A stretch of 64,000 nucleotides of DNA, taken from assembly GCF_014705655.1 (NCBI RefSeq), contig NZ_JACXIY010000013.1, positions 124,001-188,000 of the forward strand, written 5' to 3'. The notes below the pieces were generated by a model. That model had not been told where the DNA came from. It searched no databases and worked only from the letters and a program-made list of their open reading frames with translations. The translations under genes and the position numbers were made by a program. The stretch comes from Paenibacillus arenilitoris (GTDB lineage Bacteria > Bacillota > Bacilli > Paenibacillales > Paenibacillaceae). Each line of letters begins with the position of its first letter. Position 1 is the first letter of the stretch. Positions 51,697 through 60,328 of the stretch are shown piece by piece.

Positions 51697-52799
51697 TGGT
51701 TCCCGATCTATTGGCGCAGTGGATGAAGGAACGCCGTTCGCCGTATCTTCTGCTGACATTCATCGGGCTTAGCGTGCTAGCCGTCGTGCTGTTCGGGATG
51801 AGCTCGGAGGGCAAGACGAAAATCGACGTATTCCTCGCCGAGGGAACGAGCGAAGCGGAGGCTGCAGGCTGGATCGAGCGGCTGAATAAGAGCGAGGCGT
51901 TCGAATTCGTCCTCCGGGACGAGGAGCCGGCCAGGGCAGAAGTGCGCGAAGGCCGCGCGATGGCGGCCGTGCAGCTGCTGCCGGACGATTATCGGATCGT
52001 TGCCGCGGTGGATGAAATTCAGGGCCTGCTGGCGGAGCGGCACGTGGATACCGTGTTCCGGCAGGAGCTGCAGCTCCGGGCAGCGGCGGAGCGGTCCGGC
52101 GATCCGGAACGATTCCGCCTGGACGCGGAGCGAATTTTGCAAAATCCGCCTCTAACGCTGCATGCCGCCGCGCCGGACGGCGGGGAGATCGTCTCGTACG
52201 ATATGGGGCTGCAGCTCATGTTCGGCTTTGCGCTGTTCCTCGCCATGTTCACGATCGGCTCCAAGATTAACGCCGTAAACGCGGAGAAGACGTCGGGCAT
52301 CTGGAACCGCATGATTTTGTCGCCGGTCCGCAAGACGCAGATGTATCTCGGTCACCTGACGTACGGCTTCGCCGCCGGGTTCTTGCAGCTTGCGATCGTC
52401 TATTTGATCTTCCTGTACGGGTTCGGATTCGATCTGGGCGGCCGATTCGGCATGCTGCTTATCGTGTCCGCTTTATATACGGTTGCGGCTGTCGCCTTGG
52501 CGATGCTGATCGCCGGGATGACGAAGACGCCCGTACAATTCAATATGGTGTATCCTTCCGTCGTCCCGATCTTTCCGCTCATCAGCGGCGCCTACATGCC
52601 GCCCGGCACGATTACAAATGACGTGCTGCTCGTCATCGGGGAGTTCGTGCCGCTTACCCATGCGATGGACGCGCTGCTGGGCATCGCGCTCTACGACGCG
52701 GGATGGGGAGACATTTTCCTGCCGCTCGCCAAGCTGCTGCTATTCGCGGTCATCTGTATGGGGGTAGGCATCAACCTCGTGGAACGCGGCAGGAGGTAG
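51696..52799 (+). CDS. ABC-2 exporter membrane subunit
   Basis: The 367-residue protein has the same layout as the previous one, with one N-terminal helix, an extracellular loop of about 140 residues and five C-terminal helices (GLQLMFGFALFLAMFTIGSK onward). SGAYMPPG near residue 302 is typical of ABC-2 permeases. ATG 51696 overlaps the upstream stop by 1 nt. Regulation by the adjacent LiaS/LiaR-type pair suggests export of an antimicrobial or lipid; the substrate is unknown. Confidence 0.9.
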   Translation: MVPDLLAQWMKERRSPYLLLTFIGLSVLAVVLFGMSSEGKTKIDVFLAEGTSEAEAAGWIERLNKSEAFEFVLRDEEPARAEVREGRAMAAVQLLPDDYRIVAAVDEIQGLLAERHVDTVFRQELQLRAAAERSGDPERFRLDAERILQNPPLTLHAAAPDGGEIVSYDMGLQLMFGFALFLAMFTIGSKINAVNAEKTSGIWNRMILSPVRKTQMYLGHLTYGFAAGFLQLAIVYLIFLYGFGFDLGGRFGMLLIVSALYTVAAVALAMLIAGMTKTPVQFNMVYPSVVPIFPLISGAYMPPGTITNDVLLVIGEFVPLTHAMDALLGIALYDAGWGDIFLPLAKLLLFAVICMGVGINLVERGRR

Positions 52800-52904
52800 A
52801 GGGATCGTGTCGCGCAGCTACGCTGTAGTTTGGTGCAACAGAAACCTGACATGAGGCCTCATTGCATGCGGGGATCGCACCTGAACAGCGCCATTTCATT
52901 GTAC

Positions 52905-52954
52905 AAAATGCAACGCAGCCGCGTTCGAAAGAAGCGGCTGCGTTGCATTTTTTG
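52905..52954 (+). terminator. strong rho-independent terminator of the ABC-2 exporter operon
   Basis: AAATGCAACGCAGCCGC (52906-52922) pairs perfectly with GCGGCTGCGTTGCATTT (52934-52950), a 17-bp stem, followed by TTT. Confidence 0.9.
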
Positions 52955-53026
52955 TTTAGTCTCGTCTGCGGCATCGCGTTGCTCGGCCGAGAGAGGCACC
53001 GAACGAAGCAGAGGAAGGGGAAAGCG

Positions 53027-53113
53027 ATGCGGAAGACGAATTACTGTCTAAGGCATCGACTGCCTGATCTATCCTTTGAGGAGGACCAAAAAACAAGTGG
53101 GACATACAGATGA
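53027..53113 (+). CDS. 28-residue upstream reading frame (possible leader peptide)
   Basis: ATG 53027 is 6 nt after GAGGAAGGGG, one of the best ribosome sites nearby, and encodes a basic 28-residue peptide beginning MRKTNYCLRHR and ending TSGTYR. It runs past the ribosome site (53078-53084) and the GTG start of the following phosphotransferase gene. Such an arrangement can couple or attenuate translation of a resistance-type gene, but it might also be an old N-terminus cut off by a frameshift. Confidence 0.45.
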   Translation: MRKTNYCLRHRLPDLSFEEDQKTSGTYR

Positions 53114-54218
53114 ATTAGCGATTTCGGAAAGAATCGACAAGGCTCGGCTGCAAGAGCTGGCTAACCAAATGCTTCGGATCGAAAATGGCTGCCTAACGGA
53201 TTGGCGCTGCGACCCGATCGGATCGCCTAACGGCAATTTCGTAACCGGCGGAGTCTACCGGATATCGGGAAATACGGAGGTCGGCAACGGAGCGGTCCTC
53301 TCCTGGACCCTCATCCTCAAAGTCGTCATAGCCGATCCGAAGCGGGACGACCCGGTTCATTATAACTACTGGCGGCGAGAAGTGATGGCTTACCAGTCGG
53401 GAGCGCTACGCCGTCTGCCGGCTCAATTTATTGTACCGGAATGTTATGCCGTCGACGAGAAGGACGACGGGTTAGTATGGCTGTGGCTGGAGGATATGAA
53501 GCATGAGCCTAGAGCGTGGGAGCGGAACGATTATGCATACGCGGCGGAAAAGCTCGGGGAGTTCCAAGCGGCCTACTTGCACGGCCAGCCATTGCCCGAA
53601 TGGCCATGGGTGAATCGAGGGTGGATGCGCTCCTGGATAAACGAATGCAAGAACTATCGGACGATGCCCCGCACAGAGGACTGGACGGCAGCAAGCGAGA
53701 GAGTGTACGCCCTCCTGGATCCGTTCCGTGAACTGGAGGGATCGATCGTTGACTGGCTTGCGGCACTGGACCGTCTGCCCAAGACGTTCGCGCATCAAGA
53801 TTACTATGAGCTCAATATTTTATGGCATGCCGATCGATGCCAAGAAAGAAGAATTGCCTTAATTGACTGGCAGTTCGCCAGCATATCCGGAATAGGAGAG
53901 GATCTGGGCCGATTTCTGGGGTTATCCGTCAGCGTGGGACAAGTGCCTATCGATCAATTTGGGGAGTACAGGGAGTTATTGCTGTCATCGTATTTAAAAG
54001 GTATGAGAGATGCGGGATGGCGGGGCGACGAGACGCTTCCGCGTTTCGGTTATCTGGCCGCTTTTGCCCTGCGGTCCGTGTGGGAAGTACCGAAGCTGCT
54101 GCAAAAACTGGCACAAGACGAGCATTCGTCCGAGAGTCTGCGGCTGCTGCAAATAGCGGAGTACCAGCTGGAAGCCGGGATAGAGGCGGAGCGATTGCGA
54201 AAGAGATTGGGACTATGA
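53097..54218 (+). CDS. phosphotransferase (APH-family kinase-like)
   Basis: The protein of about 373 residues carries the APH catalytic loop as HQDYYELNILWH near residue 235 (His-Gln-Asp in place of His-Gly-Asp, with the Asn kept) and the metal-binding ALIDWQFASISG near 255. WLWLEDMKHEP supplies the hinge region. The substrate is unknown. The start is uncertain: GAGGAGG at 53078-53084 lies inside the longest frame (TTG 53076), so GTG 53097 is the most likely start, overlapping the 28-residue frame. The Nudix gene follows 24 nt later. Confidence 0.78.
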   Translation: MGHTDELAISERIDKARLQELANQMLRIENGCLTDWRCDPIGSPNGNFVTGGVYRISGNTEVGNGAVLSWTLILKVVIADPKRDDPVHYNYWRREVMAYQSGALRRLPAQFIVPECYAVDEKDDGLVWLWLEDMKHEPRAWERNDYAYAAEKLGEFQAAYLHGQPLPEWPWVNRGWMRSWINECKNYRTMPRTEDWTAASERVYALLDPFRELEGSIVDWLAALDRLPKTFAHQDYYELNILWHADRCQERRIALIDWQFASISGIGEDLGRFLGLSVSVGQVPIDQFGEYRELLLSSYLKGMRDAGWRGDETLPRFGYLAAFALRSVWEVPKLLQKLAQDEHSSESLRLLQIAEYQLEAGIEAERLRKRLGL

Positions 54219-54242
54219 CCGAAATCGGGAGGTTGAAATCGA

Positions 54243-54659
54243 TTGAACAAATGGCTTGGGGCAGCGGGTATATGCATGAATTCGGATAGACAATTGCTGA
54301 TGGTCTTGCAAGGTAAGCCGGAAGAGGAAAAACGGTGGTCGGTGCCCTCCGGAGGCAAAGAAAAGGAAGAAGCGTTAGAGGATTGCTGCATCAGGGAAGT
54401 TTTTGAAGAGACGGGTTACCGGGTTAAGGTGATTCATCAAATCAAGGAAAAGAAAGGGGGATATGGCGCCTTGGCGTACGAAGTAACATATTTCGAGGTT
54501 GAGCTAATAGAGGGTGAACCAACGATACAGGATCCGGATGGACTCATCTATGAAATTGCTTGGAAATCGGCGGAGCAAATTAAAGAACTTCAACTCTCAT
54601 TCCCTGAGGATCGAGAATTTTTACTAGGTTATATGGAGCGAAAGTCGCGATCGATGTAA
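54243..54659 (+). CDS. Nudix hydrolase
   Basis: The 138-residue protein has the Nudix box as SGGKEKEEALEDCCIREVFE followed by ETGY; the first Gly pair is preserved and the metal-binding Glu residues are present. TTG 54243 follows GGGAGG by 10 nt. It is the third Nudix gene in this part of the window, each beside a phosphotransferase or small hydrolase gene. Confidence 0.82.
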   Translation: MNKWLGAAGICMNSDRQLLMVLQGKPEEEKRWSVPSGGKEKEEALEDCCIREVFEETGYRVKVIHQIKEKKGGYGALAYEVTYFEVELIEGEPTIQDPDGLIYEIAWKSAEQIKELQLSFPEDREFLLGYMERKSRSM

Positions 54660-54704
54660 TTCATTTCATGTTACTGGGTATATTATCCAGTGAGGTGAAT
54701 TTTA

Positions 54705-55094
54705 GTGAAGCTAAGTTATGTACTTTTAGCCATTAGCTTTTTTATAGGACAAACTCAAAATCATGAAGATAATCAGGCTCAGCTTTTGCGAGTATATACC
54801 GATTTACCCGAGGAATCTGGGTGGTGGGTGGTTCCAAAAGGCGTAACCAAGATGACCATCCATGCGGAAGCCCAAAATACAGAAACCGTCCTCTTCTGGT
54901 TAATCCCGACGGGGACGGAGACTTGGAGTGAAAGAAAACTCATCGGTTATGACAAGGATGGGCATGATGGATGGTCATTAACATGGGAGTTCGGCCATGA
55001 GAGACTTCATGACCACATTCATGTTCAGGCGTTGGGGAGCGATAGCTATACGCAATCTAATTCGACGATTAATGTAACTACAAAGGAACCCTAG
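54705..55094 (+). CDS. putative exported protein of unknown function
   Basis: The 129-residue protein has a short signal-like N-terminus (residues 3-15 hydrophobic) and a beta-rich mature part with many Trp and charged residues (LFWLIPTGTETWSERKLIGY near 64). No family was recognised. GTG 54705 follows GAGGTGAA. It lies in an AT-rich patch and is followed by a palindrome at 55139-55160. Confidence 0.55.
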   Translation: MKLSYVLLAISFFIGQTQNHEDNQAQLLRVYTDLPEESGWWVVPKGVTKMTIHAEAQNTETVLFWLIPTGTETWSERKLIGYDKDGHDGWSLTWEFGHERLHDHIHVQALGSDSYTQSNSTINVTTKEP

Positions 55095-55138
55095 CCTAAC
55101 CTGCAGCAGAAGTATTATAATGTAATTAGATGAATTTT

Positions 55139-55160
55139 AAATTAGATGTTCATCTAATTT
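55139..55160. repeat. perfect inverted repeat AAATTAGATG / CATCTAATTT
   Basis: A 10-bp palindrome with a 2-nt centre, about 30 bp before the histidine phosphatase gene. A second partial copy (AATTAGATGAA) lies just upstream at about 55124. It may be an operator for the phosphatase gene, or a weak terminator. Confidence 0.5.
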
Positions 55161-55189
55161 CATTTAATAAATCAGCAGGAGGCTAGTGA

Positions 55190-55789
55190 ATGAGTACGAC
55201 TTTCTTTCTTGTCAGACATGCGATAAAAGAAAAGGCGATCGGCGATGTCTCGATTACGCCCGAGGGTATTTTGCAAGCACAATCGACAGCACGGCGTTTC
55301 AGCAGCTTACCGATAACGGCGATCGTCGCGAGTCCGCTCCGAAGGGCGAAGGAAACCGCCGAATATATTGCAATTGCAACAAATTCCGCCCATTCGGAGG
55401 ATAGTCGTTTGCGGGAACGGGCGAACTGGGGGGATCTGCCGGAACAAACCTTTGACGAATTCGTCGCGATGTGGGAGAGATCGACTCGCGATCCGGACTA
55501 TGTGCCGCCGGTAGGCGATTCCGCGAAGCAGGCCGGTGCCCGCTTATCCTCTTTATTGAAGGAATTGGCAAAGACATATCCGCCTGAAAGCAACCTCATA
55601 CTGGTGACTCATGGGGGACTCATAACCGATTTTTTGGTTCACGCCTTTTCAGAGGACCGGCTAAATCGATGGCACCCTGATTTTGTGGCGGCTCAAAGCA
55701 ATCTGGTTTCGGAGTGCTCGATAACAAAACTCATTTACGAAAAAGGAAATTATAAATTGGATGTCTTTGCATCCGTAGAACATTTGTAG
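55190..55789 (+). CDS. histidine phosphatase family protein
   Basis: The 199-residue protein has the phosphoglycerate-mutase-like layout: LVRHAIKE at residues 7-14 (RHA in place of the usual RHG, with the catalytic His kept), SPLRRAKETAEYI near 48 and LVTHGGLITDF near 140 with the second His. It dephosphorylates an unknown small substrate. GCAGGAGG precedes ATG 55190. Confidence 0.88.
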   Translation: MSTTFFLVRHAIKEKAIGDVSITPEGILQAQSTARRFSSLPITAIVASPLRRAKETAEYIAIATNSAHSEDSRLRERANWGDLPEQTFDEFVAMWERSTRDPDYVPPVGDSAKQAGARLSSLLKELAKTYPPESNLILVTHGGLITDFLVHAFSEDRLNRWHPDFVAAQSNLVSECSITKLIYEKGNYKLDVFASVEHL

Positions 55790-55873
55790 GCATGCGTACA
55801 GTCAAATGGTTAATCACCTACGTAGTATAAGAGGCATGTAAAAGTATGAATTCCTCCCGCTAGGAGTGATGTT

Positions 55874-56155
55874 ATGGCTCAGATGGGAAATAAAGGACCC
55901 GTGAGACAACCGCCGTTGTCCCCTCCTCCCGCATTCATCCCGCCGAAACCCGCTGTTTCTTATATCGTGGACTGCGTTTACCAGTTTACCTATGTTTGGC
56001 TCAGGTCTGGCGAGAACTTCTGGTTTTATCCGACTTCTATCGATATGGACGGTGTTGCAGGATATAGATGGAGCGGATCATACTGGTACTTCTACGGTAT
56101 CGACCCGCGATTCATCGATGCCGTAGCGTGTCCGCCGATTCCTACCCCTTTCTGA
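55874..56155 (+). CDS. small proline- and aromatic-rich protein (possible spore-surface protein)
   Basis: The 93-residue protein opens with a Pro-rich stretch (GPVRQPPLSPPPAFIPPKP), then a compact domain rich in Tyr, Trp and Phe (FTYVWLRSGENFWFYPTS, then WSGSYWYFYGID) with two Cys. It resembles short conserved proteins of spore-forming bacilli that are often near or on the spore surface, but I cannot assign a family with certainty. AGGAGTGAT precedes ATG 55874. Confidence 0.6.
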   Translation: MAQMGNKGPVRQPPLSPPPAFIPPKPAVSYIVDCVYQFTYVWLRSGENFWFYPTSIDMDGVAGYRWSGSYWYFYGIDPRFIDAVACPPIPTPF

Positions 56156-56254
56156 CGCGCGGGCCAGCGATTTCATTTACAATATCTTAACTTTCTATCT
56201 CACGACCGATTTGTTAGGATAATGTCCAAAATGAAAAACAAAGGATAGGGTAGC

Positions 56255-56902
56255 ATGCGAGCGACTTCATTGGAATCGGAAGCTTACATTAAAATCAAGG
56301 AACGGATCGTGCGCGCGGACGTAATGCCCGGCATGCTTCTGTCCGAGAACGAGCTGGCAGGCGAGCTTGGCATGAGTCGAACGCCGATCCGAGCAGCGAT
56401 TGCGATGCTGGAGAAGGAAGGGCATGTCGAGAGCTTCAAAGGCCGCGGGGTGCTCGTGAAGGAAATTTCGTTCCGCGAGTTTTGCCAAATGCTCGAGGTG
56501 CTCGTGTCGATGCAGGTGTTCGTCCTGGAGATCGCAAAGAAAAGAGAGCTGACATTCGATCTGGAGGCGCTTGGCCTCTACTTGAAGCAGCAAGACGTCT
56601 CCCGCGAGGAGGGCGACTTTCTTGGCTACTATAACAATTCGCTGAAGTGCATCGAGACGATACTTAGCGCTATGGGCAATGACTATATGCTTCAGGTGCT
56701 CGAATCCTACCGCGGCAAGTTCATCTGCAAGATGGTCACCTTCCGCAAGCAGTTTCCGCAATTGAAGCCGCAATGGGCCAATGTCATGAACGCCAAAATC
56801 TATCAGGCGCTGCTTCGCAACGACTATGACGGAGCGAAGGCGGCCATCGAGGAAAACTACAGCTTTACGACGCAGCAGCTTATGCTGAGCGGCGTCATTT
56901 AA
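56255..56902 (+). CDS. GntR-family regulator (FCD type)
   Basis: The 215-residue protein has the GntR winged helix at the N-terminus (LLSENELAGELGMSRTPIRA near 27-46, then LEKEGHVES) and an all-helical FCD-like ligand domain. These regulators respond to sugar acids, glycerol-phosphate-type or other small metabolites. It is separated by a terminator (56931-56958) from the phosphoesterase/importer operon that starts at 57085 and probably controls it. The effector is unknown. Confidence 0.92.
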   Translation: MRATSLESEAYIKIKERIVRADVMPGMLLSENELAGELGMSRTPIRAAIAMLEKEGHVESFKGRGVLVKEISFREFCQMLEVLVSMQVFVLEIAKKRELTFDLEALGLYLKQQDVSREEGDFLGYYNNSLKCIETILSAMGNDYMLQVLESYRGKFICKMVTFRKQFPQLKPQWANVMNAKIYQALLRNDYDGAKAAIEENYSFTTQQLMLSGVI

Positions 56903-56930
56903 CGAAGCGACGAACGGAATAGCGGTGATG

Positions 56931-56958
56931 AGGATGCCTTCCCAGGCATCCTTTTTTT
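56931..56958 (+). terminator. terminator after the GntR gene
   Basis: AGGATGCCT (56931-56939) pairs with AGGCATCCT (56944-56952), followed by about seven T residues. Confidence 0.88.
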
Positions 56959-57084
56959 GTCTTCTAAGCCGGCTTAGTCATTTACAGATCCTTTAGAACG
57001 CGATAACAATCCACTTACATACAACCTGCATACTTACGTCAGATGGAGAATTAACCATTTCTAGATCCGAGAGGAGAGAACGCA

Positions 57085-58086
57085 GTGACAATCGTTCAAG
57101 CAAGTCGCAGTGCAGGCGAAATATGGTATGACGACGCAAGGTTCCTAACGGACAAGCGTCCATGGTTCGGTCAATTGCCGGAGCTGGCCACGGGGGATTT
57201 CTCTTTCGCGGTGTTGGGCGACCGTTGCGGCATGGCGACGGCGGGCGTATTCGAGAAAGCGCTCGAGGTCGTAAAGGATTTGAAGCCGGATTTCGTTGTA
57301 TCGGTCGGCGATCTGATCGAGGGCTATTGGAGAGACGCTAACGACGCGATCGCGGAATGGGAAGATATCGATGCGAAGATCGGGGCAACGGGGCTGCCGT
57401 TCTTCCACGTCGTCGGCAATCACGATTACGGCAATAACGTCATGCTGAACGTATGGCGGGAGCGCAAAGGCTTCGAGTATTACGCATTCCGGGCGGGAGA
57501 CGCGCTGTTCCTCGTGCTGAACACGGAAGATCCGCCGTCCGAGCTGTCCGACGAGTTTATCGATATGATCAAAAAAGCGACCTACAACGTCCAGAACGAT
57601 CCGGAGAATTCGGATGCCCATATGCAGGCTTTCTACGATGACATCGTAAGCCGCATGTCGCCTGAGCAGCTCAAGGAGCTGGGGCGCATCGACCTTGCTT
57701 TCGGCGATGAGCAAATGGCGTTCGCGGAGCGTGTTCTAGAGGAGAACCGCGACGCGAAGTGGACCTTCATCAGCATGCACAAGCCGGGATGGAAGTCGGA
57801 AGACAAGCGTTACGCCAAGCTGATCGAGCTGCTGGACGGCCGCCCGCATACCATTTTTGCCGGACATCTGCACGCGATGGAATATTCCGTATCGGGCAGC
57901 GGCGAGCGCATTCAGCTCGGAAGAACCGGCGGCCATGCGCATGGCAACGGACCGGAGAGCGACAATTTGTTTTTGTGGGTCAACGTACGGAACGGCAAGC
58001 CCTCGTACCGGGTGATTCATTTGAACGGCATCCAAGAAATCGGCAGCTACGAACCGAAAGCCCATGCCGAGGAGGCCAAGTCATGA
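57085..58086 (+). CDS. metallophosphoesterase (calcineurin-like)
   Basis: The 333-residue protein has the calcineurin-type motifs VSVGDLIEG near residue 73, VVGNHDYG near 112, SMHKPGW near 231 and FAGHLHAMEY near 258. The first motif is GDRCG rather than D-x-H, a deviation seen in some families. There is no signal peptide. GTG 57085 follows GAGAGGAGAG. It heads an operon with a second phosphoesterase (overlapping by 4 nt), a sugar-type importer and a phosphatase, so it probably cleaves an imported phosphoester. Confidence 0.88.
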   Translation: MTIVQASRSAGEIWYDDARFLTDKRPWFGQLPELATGDFSFAVLGDRCGMATAGVFEKALEVVKDLKPDFVVSVGDLIEGYWRDANDAIAEWEDIDAKIGATGLPFFHVVGNHDYGNNVMLNVWRERKGFEYYAFRAGDALFLVLNTEDPPSELSDEFIDMIKKATYNVQNDPENSDAHMQAFYDDIVSRMSPEQLKELGRIDLAFGDEQMAFAERVLEENRDAKWTFISMHKPGWKSEDKRYAKLIELLDGRPHTIFAGHLHAMEYSVSGSGERIQLGRTGGHAHGNGPESDNLFLWVNVRNGKPSYRVIHLNGIQEIGSYEPKAHAEEAKS

Positions 58087-58907
58087 GACAACCGATTATG
58101 TTCGCCCATCTTACCGATACCCACATTAACGTTCCCGATAAAAATCCGCTATTTGAAATCGATGCAACGAAGAAGCTGCGGGATATGTTCGCGGAGCTGG
58201 GCAAGCTCAGCCAAAAGCCGGCATTCGTCGTCATTAGCGGCGATCTGACGCAGGATGGCGATGTCGACGACTACCGTCATCTGCGCGAGGTGCTGGACGA
58301 GGAGAAAGCGAAGCTCGGCGTACCGGTATATGTCGCGCTCGGCAATCACGACTCGCGCCCGTTCTTCCGCGAAGGCTATTTGCGGGAGCAGCCGTCGGAA
58401 GAATCGTACTACTACAGTTTTATGGAAGACGGTCTTCGTATCGTCGTGCTGAATACGCAAGTTCCGGGCACGCATGGCGGCCGCTTGGACGAAGAGCAAT
58501 TGGCTTGGCTTCGCGACGTGCTTGCCGCGCCGGCCCCGAACGGCACGATTATCGTCCATCACCATCCCGTCGTTCCGACGATGACGCCGTTGATGGACAG
58601 CCATCTGCTGGACAACCCGCAAGACTTGGCCGCGGCGATTGAAGGAAGCGACGTGATCGGCTTGCTGTCGGGCCATATTCATTGCAACAATATCGGACTA
58701 TTCCAAGGCGTCATTAGCGCGGCGGCTACCGGCGTCGCGTTCGGAATCGAGCCTACGGGCAACGACAGCATGAAGTTCGTGGACAACAGCGGATATAACC
58801 TCGTGCTGGTGAAGAATGGACAAATGATCGTTCACCCGATGGCGATGGCGGGCGATCAAAGCATCGTATTCGAGTGGAAGATGGATGCGGCTCACGCTCA
58901 TGCGTGA
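58083..58907 (+). CDS. metallophosphoesterase (CpdA/GpdQ-like)
   Basis: The 274-residue protein has the complete class III phosphodiesterase set: AHLTDTHIN at residues 8-16, ISGDLTQDGD near 50, ALGNHDSRP near 83, VHHHPVVPT near 160 and LSGHIHCN near 197. This pattern fits cyclic-nucleotide or glycerophosphodiester phosphodiesterases such as CpdA and GpdQ. It starts at ATG 58083, overlapping the previous stop, and is followed 74 nt later by the solute-binding protein gene. With the importer it suggests use of an extracellular phosphodiester. Confidence 0.9.
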   Translation: MRQPIMFAHLTDTHINVPDKNPLFEIDATKKLRDMFAELGKLSQKPAFVVISGDLTQDGDVDDYRHLREVLDEEKAKLGVPVYVALGNHDSRPFFREGYLREQPSEESYYYSFMEDGLRIVVLNTQVPGTHGGRLDEEQLAWLRDVLAAPAPNGTIIVHHHPVVPTMTPLMDSHLLDNPQDLAAAIEGSDVIGLLSGHIHCNNIGLFQGVISAAATGVAFGIEPTGNDSMKFVDNSGYNLVLVKNGQMIVHPMAMAGDQSIVFEWKMDAAHAHA

Positions 58908-58981
58908 GCGGATCGACAGGTTTCGAAAGCAACGATAAACATAAATAGCCCTCACGGGCCAATAAGGAGAGGGAGTTAACC

Positions 58982-60328
58982 ATGGCTTACAAAAAAACGG
59001 CGGCTGCGGCACTCGTATCGTTATCTCTGCTGGCATCCGCTTGCGGCAACGCGGGGACAGGCTCGAATGCGGAGGACGCGAACGCGAACAAGGCTGCTGC
59101 CGGCAACAAAGCGAGTACGGTATCGAATGAGCAGGTTACGTTGAAGTTCTACAGCTATAATCTGGCCATTGCCAGCCAAATTCCCGGCACGGAGAAGCTG
59201 ATCAAGGAATTCGAAGAGGCGAATCCGAACATTAAGATCGATGCGATTCCGGTTCCCTCGACGGATATTAACGCCAAGGTACAGGCGGATATCGTTGCGG
59301 GCTCGGCACCGGACGTCGCGCAGCTGACGTTCGACGGCCTCGACTTTGCCGTCAACAACTTCAACGCCAAGCCGCTCGAAGATATCGTGCCGGCCGATGA
59401 ATTGCAAAGCAACTTCGAAGGCTTCTCGCCGAACGGCATGAAGCTGGGACAATTGAACGGCAAAACGTACGGCCTGCCGTTCACGTTCAGCACGCCGGTT
59501 CTGTTCTACAATGCCAAGCTGTTCGAAGAAGCGGGCCTCGATCCGGCCGCTCCGCCGGCGACGTGGGAGCAGGTGAAGGAATACGGCTTGAAGATCGCGG
59601 AGAAGACGGGCGAGACAGGCACTCATGTAGGCGGCGCGACGGGCGGTGATTGGATTATCCAGGCGATCATCGGCAGCAACGGCGGTCAAGCGCTGTCCGA
59701 CGACCGCAAGACGATCAAGTTCGGCGAGCCCGAGGCGGTCGAAGCCGTTCAAATGTGGCAGGATTTGATCAAGAGCGGCGCGAACAGCAAGCTGAACGAC
59801 GGCGAAGCGATCGAAGCGTTCAGCCAAGGCAAGGTCGGCATGCTGCTGTTCACAAGCGCGCTCCAAAGCTCGTTCGTAACGGCTTCGGAAGCCGGAGGCT
59901 GGGAGCTGAAGACGGCGAAAATGCCGGCATTCGGCGACAAGCCGACGACGCCGGTCAACTCCGGCAGCGCCTTATTCATTCTGACGGACGACAAAGCGAA
60001 GCAGCAAGCGGCTTGGGAGTTCTTGAAGTTCGCAACGAGCGAGCGCGGGTACACGATCATTACGTCGGAAATCGGGTATTTGCCGCTTCGTCCGGCCATC
60101 GTGGACGACCCGAACTACTTGAAGGGCTGGGTAGAAGCGAACCCGCTCGTGAAGCCGAATCTGGAGCAGCTCGACGCTCTGCAGCCATGGGTATCGTATC
60201 CGGGCGCGAATTGGAAACAGATCGAGACGATCTTGAATGATTCCGTATCGAAGGCGATCGTGAGCGATGGCGATGTGGTCTCCATTATGCAGGATGCGCA
60301 AACTCGCGCGCAAGCGCTGATCCAATGA
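58982..60328 (+). CDS. family-1 (sugar-type) solute-binding lipoprotein
   Basis: The 448-residue lipoprotein has the lipobox Cys in LASACGN near residue 21 and a family-1 solute-binding fold (EFEEANPNIKIDAIPVPS near 80, then GSAPDVAQLTFDG). It resembles UgpB-type proteins that bind sn-glycerol 3-phosphate or its diesters as well as sugars. AAGGAGAGGGAG precedes ATG 58982. The permease gene overlaps its stop (ATGA). Confidence 0.9.
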   Translation: MAYKKTAAAALVSLSLLASACGNAGTGSNAEDANANKAAAGNKASTVSNEQVTLKFYSYNLAIASQIPGTEKLIKEFEEANPNIKIDAIPVPSTDINAKVQADIVAGSAPDVAQLTFDGLDFAVNNFNAKPLEDIVPADELQSNFEGFSPNGMKLGQLNGKTYGLPFTFSTPVLFYNAKLFEEAGLDPAAPPATWEQVKEYGLKIAEKTGETGTHVGGATGGDWIIQAIIGSNGGQALSDDRKTIKFGEPEAVEAVQMWQDLIKSGANSKLNDGEAIEAFSQGKVGMLLFTSALQSSFVTASEAGGWELKTAKMPAFGDKPTTPVNSGSALFILTDDKAKQQAAWEFLKFATSERGYTIITSEIGYLPLRPAIVDDPNYLKGWVEANPLVKPNLEQLDALQPWVSYPGANWKQIETILNDSVSKAIVSDGDVVSIMQDAQTRAQALIQ

